Positions 7,436 through 16,147 are shown, numbered from the stretch's first letter. The stretch is DNA of 32,080 bases from Rouxiella silvae (GCF_002093625.1 NZ_MRWD01000061.1:1-32080); one strand, 5' to 3'. Numbers and translations are program-made. Notes: generated from the letters alone by a model not told the origin.

Positions 7436-8680
7436 CTAGTGTGCAGGTTTGTAACCCTTACATCCGTACCATGCGATGTATATGTAACACAGCAAAGGCA
7501 CAACAAACGACACAAGCAGTGATACATGGTCAGCGACGGCTGCCTGAATGATTGGCATTACCGCGCCACCAACAATACCCATGCACAGCACGCCGGAAGC
7601 GCGTCCAGTCAACCCGCCAAGCCGGTTCAGTGCCAGTGAGAAAATGGTTGGGAACATGATTGAGTTAAATAGACCCACAGACAGAATGGCCCACATGCTG
7701 AAAGTGCCGCGCATGAATATCGCCGAGGCAATCAGCAGCACCACAATCGTTGCATTGAATGCCAGCAGGCGGTTGGCTTTGATACGAGTCATCAATACAC
7801 TGCCGATAAATCGTCCTACCATTGCGCCGCCCCAATAAAGCGACAACTTTTGGCTGGCATCCACCGCAGAAAGTGAAGCAATGTCAGGACGTTCCAGCAA
7901 ACTAATGAGATAACTGCCGATAGAAACTTCTGCACCCACATAGGCAAAAATACCCATAACGCCGAGCACCAGATGTTTTTGCTTCCACAAGCTTTTATCT
8001 TGGCTATTATCCTGCTCTTTTTCATCAGCGATAACTGGCAACTTACTGCATTTTATTACAACGGCAATGAGCACCAGCAGGGCGGTCAGAACCAGATAAG
8101 GCATCTGCACCGAAGCAGATTCGCTTGCGAAGTAGTGTTGAACCTCGCCGGCAGGCAAATGTCCTATCTGATCGGCGGTAAGCACCGTAGCGGAGAGAAT
8201 AAACATGCCACCCAAAACCGGACCAATGGTGGTGCCCAGCGAGTTAAACGCCTGTGTTAGATTGAGACGACTGGCCGCCGTTTCAGCGCTACCCAATGAA
8301 TTAACGTACGGATTAGCTGCCACTTGCAGCAGGGTCAGACCCGAAGCGAGAATAAACAGCGACAATAAAAATAGCGGATAAGAGCGTAGCGAAGCCGAAG
8401 GATAAAATAGCACGCAGCCAACTGCGGCCACGATAAGGCCCATAATAATACCGGCCTTGTAGCCAAACTTACTGACAACTTTACCGGCAGGATACGACAT
8501 CACGAAGTAAGCAACGAAGAAGCTGAACTGCACCAATGAAGCCTGGACGTAGCTTAACTCAAACAAAGACTTCAGGTGAGGAACCAAGATGTCATTCAGT
8601 GAGGTGATTAAGCCCCACATAAAGAACAGTGCCGTTAGCAGGGCAAGAGGCCCTTTATAACTTTTTGAATTGTCGTTCAT
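7436..8680 (-). CDS. FHS-family sugar:H+ symporter (GluP/FucP-like MFS)
   Basis: A 414-residue polytopic protein of the fucose-galactose-glucose symporter branch of the MFS. Telling motifs are FFMWGLITSLNDILVPHLK in the first helix, FFVAYFVMSYPAGKV in the second, GLTLLQVAANPYVN in the fourth, and SRLNLTQAFNSLGTTIGP in the fifth. These match glucose/galactose (GluP) and fucose (FucP) transporters. It would import a hexose or deoxyhexose with a proton across the inner membrane. No catabolic gene adjoins it, so the substrate is not resolved. A CRP-like site about 125 bases upstream of the start suggests catabolite control. Confidence 0.85.
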   Translation of the reverse strand: MNDNSKSYKGPLALLTALFFMWGLITSLNDILVPHLKSLFELSYVQASLVQFSFFVAYFVMSYPAGKVVSKFGYKAGIIMGLIVAAVGCVLFYPSASLRSYPLFLLSLFILASGLTLLQVAANPYVNSLGSAETAASRLNLTQAFNSLGTTIGPVLGGMFILSATVLTADQIGHLPAGEVQHYFASESASVQMPYLVLTALLVLIAVVIKCSKLPVIADEKEQDNSQDKSLWKQKHLVLGVMGIFAYVGAEVSIGSYLISLLERPDIASLSAVDASQKLSLYWGGAMVGRFIGSVLMTRIKANRLLAFNATIVVLLIASAIFMRGTFSMWAILSVGLFNSIMFPTIFSLALNRLGGLTGRASGVLCMGIVGGAVMPIIQAAVADHVSLLVSFVVPLLCYIYIAWYGCKGYKPAH

Positions 8681-8804
8681 AAAAATCCCTGTGACTTACA
8701 ACTGCCAGATTATCCGCCTTATAGCGCCTCTGACTTGACGATAAAATCCCGACACCTCGAGGAGCATCGTTATTTGACCCTGGTTAAATTAATGCGTAGT
8801 TATA

Positions 8805-8826
8805 AAAGGTGATCTGACGCACATTT
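8805..8826. promoter_or_regulatory. CRP-binding site upstream of the sugar symporter
   Basis: The 22-base site agrees with the E. coli CRP consensus at 17 of 22 positions; the half-sites are GGTGA and GCACA with six bases between. It lies 125 bases from the symporter start codon, a usual distance for activation. Confidence 0.65.
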
Positions 8827-8957
8827 TTGGCGTGCGAAAGATTACATAAACTTTTAACGAAGACAAGCTTCCTCTCCCTTATCAGACGATTCAACCCAGG
8901 TTTTATAAGGCGAAATAACGTGCTTGCGGGAGGTAAGATTGAGTTAGGCGTGTGATT

Positions 8958-8979
8958 AAGTGTGATCTAGATCCCATAG
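8958..8979. promoter_or_regulatory. Second CRP-binding site
   Basis: The core TGTGATCTAGATCCCA lies in a 22-base site that agrees with the CRP consensus at 18 of 22 positions. It is 171 bases upstream of the membrane-protein start and 278 bases from the symporter start, so its target promoter is not certain. Confidence 0.65.
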
Positions 8980-9149
8980 TTTAGAGGGGTAATGAAAAAG
9001 TGTAGGTTAATTAAGCGCGAGGTGTATGTTTGTTAAACTATTTTAGTTGACGTCTATTAATTCAATTATTTAGCCAACACTTCTCAACTCCCTCGGTGGA
9101 TAATCTAGCCACTTACCATTCTGTAGTACAATCAGTCCTTAAGGACATT

Positions 9150-10487
9150 ATGCGCAAGCTTACTTCAAACCAGTGGTTTGTACTGACGTTGTGGCTAGTC
9201 CTTCTTATGCTTTCCGGTGCCACGTTCACGATTAACAATGCCGATTATTTTCGTATAGCCAGTAGTTTTCTAGGGGATATTCCTTTTCAAGACCCGAATA
9301 TGGCGCTTTCTTGGCAGATGAAAGCTCACTTTGTCCCTATTTGGCAACTGCATGAGCTCAGTGTTTACAGTGTGATTGTGTATGCTTACGCCCGTCTACT
9401 TTCTCTGTTCACCTCATGGTTTGATTTGATGATGCTGGCTTCACTGCTCAAGTTACTCTTCTTGATGCAGCTATTTTTATTGAGTAAAGTTTTTTTAAAT
9501 TATAAGAAAGTACATCACTATTTAATATTTTCCTTATTGATTATCCCATTGTGTTCCTCTTCTATTGTGGCTTTCCTTGCTTCATTTTATCCAGATTCCA
9601 TTGTTATTGTCACATTGCCGGTAATTTGTTATCTATTGATTAAACCAGTAAAATACTCCGCTACTTTACTGTTTGTTTTTGCCACTATGGTTGCTTGCAC
9701 GAAAACACAGTTTTTTTATTTCCCGCTGCTAATTCTTATTGCAATAGGACTGTTTGATAGAAAATTCAATAAACGCACTACAATTGTACTGCTGGTTTCT
9801 TTTGCATTATCAGTCGTGTTTGTCCTTATGTCGGGTAAATCTACAGATCTCAATAAATACCATTCTAATTATTTTGGTGGCTATCTCTATCAAAAACTAA
9901 ATAACTTAGAAATAGATAAAGCCGTAGATCTAAACTGTGTAGGAATTGATATCTGGGGTTCACAATATGATCTACAGCTTGGAAGAGTGATTGCCCCTGA
10001 AGAAACTAACAGTTGTTTTAGGCGACACCGATCTGATGTGTCTTTTTTCAAAACATTTAAGATTTTTATTGAATCACCCATTTTGCTGGCTAAGCTGTCT
10101 TTTGATACCGGTATTCAACGCCAGATGACAGAGGACTATTTCTTTCTTGGTTATCACAATAAGTATGTCGTGACTCATGACCGATTTATTAGCAGTGTCA
10201 CCCAACTTAAAGACCGCATTTTTACCCCTTGGCGTTTTTTAATCAGTTTTCTGATCACTATCACTTCAATTTTTTTGTATCGCGTACCCAACGCCAAGCT
10301 GCTTTTCATCTTGGGTGGTTTCTCCAGCTCGCAGTTTTATGTGACATTTTTTGGTGAGGGGTATCGTGATATGTCGCGTCACCTGTTTGCCATGAATTTC
10401 AGCTTCGATTTGCTGATTTTTGTTAGCCTTTTGATGATTATAGAGGGCATACACACGCTGCAAAAAAGTCAGCGTGCAAGTCAATAA
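9150..10487 (+). CDS. Polytopic inner-membrane protein of unknown function, possibly GT-C-like
   Basis: A 445-residue protein with roughly ten hydrophobic segments and one large hydrophilic loop (about residues 255-350) that carries two cysteines. I chose the ATG at 9150 because AAGGA precedes it by six bases; an upstream GTG at 9096 has none. The first helix is followed by a soluble loop with NNADYFRIASSFLGD. The last loop has GEGYRDMSRHLFAMN before a final helix. This layout (acidic first extracytoplasmic loop, many helices) recalls GT-C glycosyltransferases that use lipid-linked sugars, but I see no decisive motif. It is AT-rich with many TTA/TTT codons compared with neighbouring genes, which hints at horizontal origin. 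It stands alone, with no glycan genes nearby. Confidence covers the gene, not the function. Confidence 0.7.
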   Translation: MRKLTSNQWFVLTLWLVLLMLSGATFTINNADYFRIASSFLGDIPFQDPNMALSWQMKAHFVPIWQLHELSVYSVIVYAYARLLSLFTSWFDLMMLASLLKLLFLMQLFLLSKVFLNYKKVHHYLIFSLLIIPLCSSSIVAFLASFYPDSIVIVTLPVICYLLIKPVKYSATLLFVFATMVACTKTQFFYFPLLILIAIGLFDRKFNKRTTIVLLVSFALSVVFVLMSGKSTDLNKYHSNYFGGYLYQKLNNLEIDKAVDLNCVGIDIWGSQYDLQLGRVIAPEETNSCFRRHRSDVSFFKTFKIFIESPILLAKLSFDTGIQRQMTEDYFFLGYHNKYVVTHDRFISSVTQLKDRIFTPWRFLISFLITITSIFLYRVPNAKLLFILGGFSSSQFYVTFFGEGYRDMSRHLFAMNFSFDLLIFVSLLMIIEGIHTLQKSQRASQ

Positions 10488-10602
10488 AAGCCGTCTTTCG
10501 GTTAGATGATCCTCAGCGATTTTGATAAGATTTAAAACTATACGGTTACTGTTAGATAACTGAAGCTGATGATTTTCCCTTTGTGCTGATAATGGAATAT
10601 GT

Positions 10603-11412
10603 ATGTCAATAAAACTGATTGCGGTTGATATGGACGGTACCTTTCTCAATGACGAGAAATCCTACGATAAAGTTCGTTTTCTTGAACAATATTCCAGACT
10701 TAAAGCGCGAGGCATTCGCTTTGTGGTCGCAAGCGGGAATCAATTCTACCAGTTGGTACATTACTTCCCCGAAATTCAGCATGAAATCGCTTTTGTCGCC
10801 GAAAATGGTGCCTACGTCGTAGACGCTGGTGAAGAGATTCACTGCGGTGAATTTGCTCAAGTACAGATAGCACGCATTCTCGATGTGCTGGCAGACGTGC
10901 CTGATATCCAGAAGGTGGTCTGCGGCAAAAATAGCGCCTACGCGCACGTTTCAATGCCTGAAGTGGTGATCGATAAAATGTCGAACCACTATCGACGCCT
11001 CAAAAAAGTTGAAGACTTTTATGCGCTTGATGACATTATTTTCAAGTTTTCGCTTGGGGTTCAGCAAGAAGCCGTTCCTGATTTGCTACAACGGTTGGCG
11101 CTTGAAGTGGGTGATATCGCTCAGCCGGTAAACAGTGGATTTGGTTTTATTGACCTGATCGTTCCCGGTCTTCATAAAGCCCACGGCCTGAGCCTGTTAC
11201 AGGCGCGCTGGAATATAAAAGACCAAGAGGTCGTTGCCATCGGTGACAGCGATAATGACATCGAGATGCTGCGCCATGCTGGTTTCGGTTTTGCGATGGC
11301 TAACGCCAGCCCCGCGGTTGTTGAGGTGGCGAGCTATTCAACCACCGACAACAACGATCAGGGTGCGCTGCGGGTCATCGACCGTGTTCTCACTGGTGCA
11401 GCACCATTTTAA
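10603..11412 (+). CDS. ybjI: HAD-IIB (Cof-type) sugar/flavin phosphatase YbjI
   Basis: A 269-residue HAD hydrolase that closely follows E. coli YbjI, which is reported to dephosphorylate FMN and small sugar phosphates. Motif I is DMDGT with Asp9 and Asp11 (nucleophile and acid/base). Motif II lies in FVVASGN, the lysine of motif III is near the helix before IDLIVPGLHKAHGL, and motif IV is GDSDNDIEML, which binds Mg. The cap is the C2B type between motifs II and III. The length is nearly identical to the E. coli protein (about 271). It ends 19 bases before dld, so the two are probably cotranscribed, an arrangement I cannot link to a shared pathway. Confidence 0.88.
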   Translation: MSIKLIAVDMDGTFLNDEKSYDKVRFLEQYSRLKARGIRFVVASGNQFYQLVHYFPEIQHEIAFVAENGAYVVDAGEEIHCGEFAQVQIARILDVLADVPDIQKVVCGKNSAYAHVSMPEVVIDKMSNHYRRLKKVEDFYALDDIIFKFSLGVQQEAVPDLLQRLALEVGDIAQPVNSGFGFIDLIVPGLHKAHGLSLLQARWNIKDQEVVAIGDSDNDIEMLRHAGFGFAMANASPAVVEVASYSTTDNNDQGALRVIDRVLTGAAPF

Positions 11413-11431
11413 CGGCAAGGGAAAAGTAAAA

Positions 11432-13126
11432 ATGGAGAACAGCAGCACGATAATTGCTCAGTTGCAGCAGATTTTAAACGCTGAGCAGCTTCTTACCCGT
11501 GAAAATGACAAAGCCTATTACACCAAGGGATTTCGCGTCGGACAAGGGCAGGCGCTGGCGGTTGCCATTCCTGAGACGCTATTACAGCTGTGGCAGGTGC
11601 TGAAGGCCTGTGTGGCCTGCGATAAAATCATTTTAATGCAGGCATCAAATACCGGCGTAACCGGAGGGTCAACGCCCGACGGTAACGACTACGACCGCGA
11701 GGTAGTGATTGTCAGCACTCGGCGTATTAAAGGCGTGCAGGTCATTGATAACGCACAGCAGGTCATTGCGTTTCCGGGCAGCACCTTAACAGAGCTTGAG
11801 AAAGCCTTGCATCCGCATCAGAAAGAGCCACATTCAGTCATTGGCTCATCCTGCATTGGTGCGTCGGTAGTCGGCGGCGTCTGTAATAATTCCGGCGGTT
11901 CGCTTATTCGTCGCGGACCGGCGTTTACCGAAAAATCCCTCTTTGCTCAAATCAACAACGACGGCGTGCTATCGCTGGTCAATCACCTAGGCGTATTTCT
12001 GGGCACTACCCCTGAGGAAATGATTACTCGCCTCGAAAGTCAGGACTACACCACAGGCACAGAAGCGGATTGGGAAGGTAAAATTTGGGCTGACGATTAC
12101 GCCTCGGTTATTCGCGACGTTGAGGCCAATAGCCCGACGCGATTCAACGGCAATGCGCAGTATCTACACGACAGCGCGGGCAGTGCCGGGAAAGTGGCGG
12201 TTTTTGCCGTGCGCCTGTCGACATTCGACAGAGGTGATACGACCCAAACCTACTATATCGGCACCAATGACGAGAAAGAACTGGTTGATCTGCGCCGCTA
12301 TCTGCTGCAAAACCTCAAAGAGCTGCCGCAGCAGGCGGAATATATTCATCGCCATGCTTTTGATATGACAGTGCGTTATTCGAAGCACGTCTATTGGGCG
12401 ATTGACAGATTGGGGCCGGAAGCACTGCCTTCGCTGATGGCTAAAAAGGCTAGATGGGACGTGCGGGTAAAAAAAACCGGCCTTCTGCCGCTGAACGTCG
12501 TCGACAAAGTTTTGCAGACCGTGAATAACCTGACGCCGAAAAGAGTGGCGAAGCGAATTTTAGATTACCGTGACCAGTTTGAGCATCACCTGATGATCAA
12601 AACCGAAGCACGGCATGCTCCTGAGCTTCAACGATTGTTGACCCCGTTTTTCGCCGGTCGTGAGGGCCAATTTTTTGCCTGTGACGAACGAGAAGAGAAA
12701 GATGCGTTTCTGGTGCGATTTGGCGTAGGGGGATGCACGGTTTCTTACTGCGACTCTAAGGGCATTGATACCAATCAGCGACTGATGGCCTTTGACGTAG
12801 CCCTGCGCCGTAACGACGACCAGTGGCGCATTGTCTTACCGCCGCATTTACAGGCTCAGGTGCTTGAAGACTCGTGCTGTGGTCACTTTTTCTGCTTTGT
12901 TAATCATCAAGATTATATTTTAAAGGCGGGTGTTGATCCGCAGGTGTTCAAGCACGAAGTGTTGGAGTATCTCGACCAGCGCGGGGCCAGATATCCTGCT
13001 GAACACAATGTGGGTCATCAGTATCATGCGTCTGATGAATACGAACAGCATATGCGTCAGCTCGATCCGACCAACAGTTGTAATCCCGGCATAGGTAAAA
13101 CCAGCAAAAACAAGTTCTGGCTTTAA
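11432..13126 (+). CDS. dld: Quinone-dependent D-lactate dehydrogenase
   Basis: A 564-residue peripheral membrane flavoenzyme that oxidises D-lactate to pyruvate and passes electrons to quinone. The N-terminal FAD-binding (PCMH/VAO) domain shows LMQASNTGVTGGSTPDG and HSVIGSSCIGASVVGGVCNNSGGS. The middle contains the basic membrane-binding segment around WDVRVKKTGLLPLN, and the C-terminus ends NPGIGKTSKNKFWL, very close to E. coli Dld (571 residues). The reading frame is open upstream to 11234 inside ybjI, but ATG 11432 with AAGGGA just before it gives the usual N-terminus. It lies directly after ybjI and before a strong terminator. Confidence 0.95.
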   Translation: MENSSTIIAQLQQILNAEQLLTRENDKAYYTKGFRVGQGQALAVAIPETLLQLWQVLKACVACDKIILMQASNTGVTGGSTPDGNDYDREVVIVSTRRIKGVQVIDNAQQVIAFPGSTLTELEKALHPHQKEPHSVIGSSCIGASVVGGVCNNSGGSLIRRGPAFTEKSLFAQINNDGVLSLVNHLGVFLGTTPEEMITRLESQDYTTGTEADWEGKIWADDYASVIRDVEANSPTRFNGNAQYLHDSAGSAGKVAVFAVRLSTFDRGDTTQTYYIGTNDEKELVDLRRYLLQNLKELPQQAEYIHRHAFDMTVRYSKHVYWAIDRLGPEALPSLMAKKARWDVRVKKTGLLPLNVVDKVLQTVNNLTPKRVAKRILDYRDQFEHHLMIKTEARHAPELQRLLTPFFAGREGQFFACDEREEKDAFLVRFGVGGCTVSYCDSKGIDTNQRLMAFDVALRRNDDQWRIVLPPHLQAQVLEDSCCGHFFCFVNHQDYILKAGVDPQVFKHEVLEYLDQRGARYPAEHNVGHQYHASDEYEQHMRQLDPTNSCNPGIGKTSKNKFWL

Positions 13127-13140
13127 CTGTCGATGCTTCT

Positions 13141-13177
13141 GTGTCGCGATCTTCACCGTAATTGAAGATCGCGACAC
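13141..13177. terminator. Strong hairpin between dld and ampC
   Basis: A perfect 15-bp stem, GTGTCGCGATCTTCA and its complement, encloses the loop CCGTAAT, located between two convergent genes. The long GC-rich stem makes a bidirectional terminator likely even without a T-run. Confidence 0.8.
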
Positions 13178-13190
13178 CGCCTATCAAGGA

Positions 13191-14333
13191 TTAAAATCCA
13201 CCTTTCTGAGCGTTTAACACGTCATAAGCGGCTTTCACCCGTGCCTCATTGGGATAAGACTTGTTAGCCAGAATAATGATTGCCATTTTCCTGGCCGGCA
13301 CAAACAGTGCATAGGTTGAGAACCCGCTGGTTGAACCGGTTTTGTTGTAAATGGCATTCTGCATCGGTGCTTGCGGCGGTAAGATTGCCGAAGCGGGGTG
13401 GCCATCATAAATAATCTTCGAACTGTTGTTTTCCAGCAGAGTATTCAACGGTGTAGGGTACGGGTAGCTTTCCCACATCATATCCTGCGTAAACCCACTC
13501 ACGTGATAATACCCGGTGTGGGTCGCCTCGACGGCCTTATGCCACTGCGCCTCCACCGATTGAACGTTCATGTTGATATCAAGATAACGAATCAGGTCGG
13601 CTGAACTGGATTTCAGGCCATACGCCTCGGCGTCGAGTACGCCTGGATTAACCCTCACAGGCTTATCCTGCTTGTTATACCCCATCGCATAGTTGGCCAT
13701 TTTATTGGCAGGCACCTGCACAAAACTGTTATGCATGCCGAAGGCTGGCAGCAGGCGCTTTTGCATTGCTTCAGTGAACGGTTGCTTGAGACTGTTAGCC
13801 GTAGCCAAACCCAGCAGGCCAATGCCCATATTGGAGTAAATACGTTGGGTGCCCGCTGGCTGGGCCGGTTGCCACTCTTTGAACCAACTCATTAACTGGG
13901 CGTCAGTTTTAACTCCGTCAGGCTCGAATAAAGGCAGTCCCGAAGTGTGTGTCGCGAGGTTCAACAGGCTGACTTTATCGAAAGCAGTGCCCTTAAGTTC
14001 GCTAATATATCGACTGGCCGGATCGTCAAAAGCTATCTTTCCCTGTAACTGTGCCCAGCTTGCCAGCGTCGCGGTAAAGGTTTTGCTCAGCGATCCAATC
14101 TCGAACAGGGTATTTTGATCAATAGGAAGCCTAGTCTCCTTTGAAGAGACGCCGTAATTATAAAAGGTCGTTTTGCCGTCGATACTTACCGCTACCGCCA
14201 TGCCCGGTATTTGATACTCCTTCATTAGCGGCTCGATAACCTGATCTACGCGGGTTTTCTCCAGTGCAGCCGCCTGTGCGGCCGAAACCGCCGTAATACA
14301 CAGCATCGCGGCACCCATAAATTTCAACATCAT
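13191..14333 (-). CDS. ampC: Class C (AmpC-type) beta-lactamase
   Basis: A 380-residue periplasmic serine beta-lactamase. A signal peptide ends near AAQA (about residue 21). All class C motifs are intact: SLSK with Ser81 and Lys84, YSN at 166-168, and KTGS at 331-334; HTSG at 129-132 is also typical. The sequence resembles the ACC/Hafnia-type branch more than E. coli AmpC, by recollection of motifs rather than by search. The gene starts at ATG 14333 or the adjacent ATG 14330, with AAGGA upstream. The usual divergent ampR regulator is missing: the divergent neighbour is an NmrA-like oxidoreductase. Inducible control through a local AmpR is therefore not supported, and expression is probably constitutive or controlled from elsewhere. 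Confidence 0.9.
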   Translation of the reverse strand: MMLKFMGAAMLCITAVSAAQAAALEKTRVDQVIEPLMKEYQIPGMAVAVSIDGKTTFYNYGVSSKETRLPIDQNTLFEIGSLSKTFTATLASWAQLQGKIAFDDPASRYISELKGTAFDKVSLLNLATHTSGLPLFEPDGVKTDAQLMSWFKEWQPAQPAGTQRIYSNMGIGLLGLATANSLKQPFTEAMQKRLLPAFGMHNSFVQVPANKMANYAMGYNKQDKPVRVNPGVLDAEAYGLKSSSADLIRYLDINMNVQSVEAQWHKAVEATHTGYYHVSGFTQDMMWESYPYPTPLNTLLENNSSKIIYDGHPASAILPPQAPMQNAIYNKTGSTSGFSTYALFVPARKMAIIILANKSYPNEARVKAAYDVLNAQKGGF

Positions 14334-14371
14334 TTCGTAAAATCCTTATCAAGAGACAGCGTAGGAAACGC

Positions 14372-14399
14372 AAAATATCTGCTGCTAAGCTGATATTTT
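14372..14399. promoter_or_regulatory. Inverted repeat in the ampC / NmrA-gene divergent region
   Basis: AAAATATC and GATATTTT form a perfect 8-bp dyad with 12 bases between, 39 bases upstream of the ampC start. It is a possible regulator site for ampC or the divergent gene. No regulator gene adjoins. Confidence 0.3.
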
Positions 14400-14501
14400 C
14401 TATAGATTAACATTAAGAGAGAGTAGTGTATTATCGAATAAACAGTGTCTATTGTAGCGGCGAAGTGATTGAACACACACTAAGTCAAAAAGGATTATAC
14501 G

Positions 14502-15419
14502 ATGAAAACCGTTGCAGTGATGGGAGCCTCAGGGACGTTGGGTACATCTATCGTGCGGATGCTTCTGGACCGAGGAGTGCATGTCAGAGCTTTAGTCAGG
14601 GCAACCACCCATCGCGCTAAACTTGAGGCGCTGGGCGTAACAGATTTTGTGGTGGCGGACCTGATGGACCCGATATCTTTGCAGGGCGCTCTGACGCAGG
14701 GGCCTAGAATTGATGCGGTAATTTCTAGTGCCGCGGGTTTCACTTCCCACTCCAGACGCACCAAGGATAACGACATTCGGGCGGACATTGAAGGCTATCG
14801 ACATTGGGTAGACGCGGCCAAAATTGCGCAGGTGCCACGCTTCATCTTCATATCAATTCTCGAATGTGACAAAGCACCTAACGTACCGCATTTTCATAAA
14901 AAACGCCTGACTGAGCAATATTTGGTGGAAAAGCAGCAACCTTACCTGTCGTTGCGCGCGGCCGCTTTTCTCGATCGTCCACGGGATGTGGTGGCCGAAA
15001 AAGTAAAAAGTGGCGTCTTTCCCGACATTGCACCAGGTGTGGCTATGGACATGATCTACTCACCGGATTTGGCGCGTTATGCAGTCGAAGCGGCGCTTGA
15101 CTTACCGGACTCGGCGTTCAATCAATGCATAGATATTTGTTGTGATATCCCAGCTACAGGGCCCATGCTGGCGGCTGCATTCACCCGAGTATTGGGGCGA
15201 CCGATTGTGGCAAAACCAGTATTTTCTTCACTCCTCACCCCTTTAATGCCGCTGATTGCCAAAATTGTCCCTTCGCTTCGCGACGGCGTTGCCGTATTGT
15301 TTTGGATAAGAAAGGGGGGGTATGTCACGCACGATCGCCAGACTCAGGAAAAATGGTTTGGCAAGCTGCCGACAATCGAAGATTCTGTCACGCGTTACTG
15401 TCAGGAGCGCAAATTTTGA
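14502..15419 (+). CDS. NmrA-like NAD(P)-binding SDR-family oxidoreductase
   Basis: A 305-residue atypical short-chain dehydrogenase. The Rossmann fold opens with VAVMGASGTLGTSIVRMLL (GxSGxxG dinucleotide motif, residues 8-13), followed by ALVRATTHRAKLEALGV and VVADLMDP, as in NmrA/DVR-type proteins. The catalytic YxxxK of classical SDRs is not evident; PHFHKKRLTEQYL occupies that region. The C-terminal part (MIYSPDLARYAVEAAL) resembles NAD-dependent epimerase-like family members. The substrate is unknown. An AAGGA box lies eight bases before the start. A run of seven G at 15314-15320 lies near the 3' end of the gene and could cause frame slips. It stands alone between divergent ampC and convergent mntR. 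Confidence 0.75.
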   Translation: MKTVAVMGASGTLGTSIVRMLLDRGVHVRALVRATTHRAKLEALGVTDFVVADLMDPISLQGALTQGPRIDAVISSAAGFTSHSRRTKDNDIRADIEGYRHWVDAAKIAQVPRFIFISILECDKAPNVPHFHKKRLTEQYLVEKQQPYLSLRAAAFLDRPRDVVAEKVKSGVFPDIAPGVAMDMIYSPDLARYAVEAALDLPDSAFNQCIDICCDIPATGPMLAAAFTRVLGRPIVAKPVFSSLLTPLMPLIAKIVPSLRDGVAVLFWIRKGGYVTHDRQTQEKWFGKLPTIEDSVTRYCQERKF

Positions 15420-15426
15420 TAAAAAA

Positions 15427-15448
15427 AGAGAGGCCCGAAGGTCTCTCT
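15427..15448. terminator. Intrinsic terminator between mntR and the NmrA-like gene
   Basis: AGAGAGGCC pairs with GGTCTCTCT (one wobble) around a CGAA tetraloop. On the minus strand, a T7 run follows, a classic terminator for mntR; on the plus strand, a TTATTT tail follows. Confidence 0.8.
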
Positions 15449-15500
15449 GATTATTTATCTTCACTTACCCGCCGCCATTCAACGTAGCGGATATCTTTGC

Positions 15501-15950
15501 TTATTTTGAAGCATTCTTCTGTTCAGTAAAACGGCGAAATACCTCAAGCGTTTCGTCGCTGACATGATGTTCAACGCCTTCCGAATCCAGGCGTGCTGTT
15601 TCAGGGCTTATACCTAGCGCAATGAAAAACGCCTCAACCACGTTATGACGCTCGCGGTTTTCTGCCGCCAGCTTTTCGCCCTCAGGCGTCAGAAAAGTGC
15701 CGCGATAGGGTAACTGGCGCACCAGTCCCGCAGTGGCTAAACGTTTCAGCGTCTTGGCTACCGTTGGCTGAGACACCCCAAGCCGTGCGGCCAAATCAAC
15801 CTGCCGAGCCTCACCAAATTCGTGGATTAAATCCGAAATAAGCTCAACATAATCATCCATCAATTCCCGACGATGCGCCTCGCGCACCTGTAAAAAGCCC
15901 TGAGCGTGATCTTCCACATCCAGCAATGGACCTACTTTCTTATTTTTCAC
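15501..15950 (-). CDS. mntR: Manganese-responsive DtxR-family regulator MntR
   Basis: A 149-residue regulator, near the E. coli MntR length (155). The winged helix-turn-helix runs through [30 protein letters not shown]. Metal ligands of the DtxR/MntR fold are present in the RHNVVEAFF helix and in [13 protein letters not shown], where Glu and His residues bind Mn(II). It starts with GTG at 15950, with AGAGG upstream. MntR bound to Mn represses manganese importers; here it is divergent from sitABCD, and a MntR-type palindrome overlaps the sitA promoter. Local feedback control is well supported. Confidence 0.93.
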   Translation of the reverse strand: MKNKKVGPLLDVEDHAQGFLQVREAHRRELMDDYVELISDLIHEFGEARQVDLAARLGVSQPTVAKTLKRLATAGLVRQLPYRGTFLTPEGEKLAAENRERHNVVEAFFIALGISPETARLDSEGVEHHVSDETLEVFRRFTEQKNASK

Positions 15951-16055
15951 AACGCCCGCCTCTTACTTGCTTAATGGCTTTTTACCTTTTACCGCCGTCA
16001 CTTTCGTCGCGACGATGAAAGGTATTGTAAACCAACTACGACTATCCACCAATTT

Positions 16056-16084
16056 TTGATAACTTTGCTTTGGCTATCTAGTAT
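16056..16084 (+). promoter_or_regulatory. Predicted sitA promoter
   Basis: The -35 box TTGATA (16056-16061) and -10 box TAGTAT (16079-16084) are separated by 17 bases. It lies 64 bases before the sitA start, and the -10 overlaps the MntR palindrome. Confidence 0.6.
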
Positions 16085-16097
16085 AGCCTGTGCTATA
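16072..16097. promoter_or_regulatory. MntR operator with overlapping dyads at the sitA promoter
   Basis: TATAGC-CTGT-GCTATA (16082-16097) fits the known enterobacterial MntR box core ATAGC-N4-GCTAT. It shares its left arm with a second perfect dyad, GGCTAT-CTAGT-ATAGCC (16072-16088), so three half-sites are stacked on the -10 element. Binding here would block RNA polymerase at sitABCD, and it lies 122 bases from the mntR start. Confidence 0.8.
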
Positions 16098-16147
16098 TCT
16101 GTTTAAGGATTCTTCGTTTTACGGTTTGCAAGGTGGGAAAATAAGCG

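Larger units (their letters stand above)
8681..9149. other. Long divergent intergenic region with CRP sites
   Basis: This 469-base stretch separates the minus-strand sugar symporter from the plus-strand membrane protein. It holds two CRP-like sites (8805-8826 and 8958-8979) and an AT-rich segment with TTGACG at 9047-9052. I see no convincing gene; the frame of the membrane protein is open from GTG 9096 but lacks a ribosome site there. Confidence 0.6.

Noticed and set aside
15314-15320. G7 run near the 3' end of the NmrA-like gene as a phase-variable tract
   Set aside because: Shorter than usual phase-variable tracts, and a slip would affect only the last ~35 residues.
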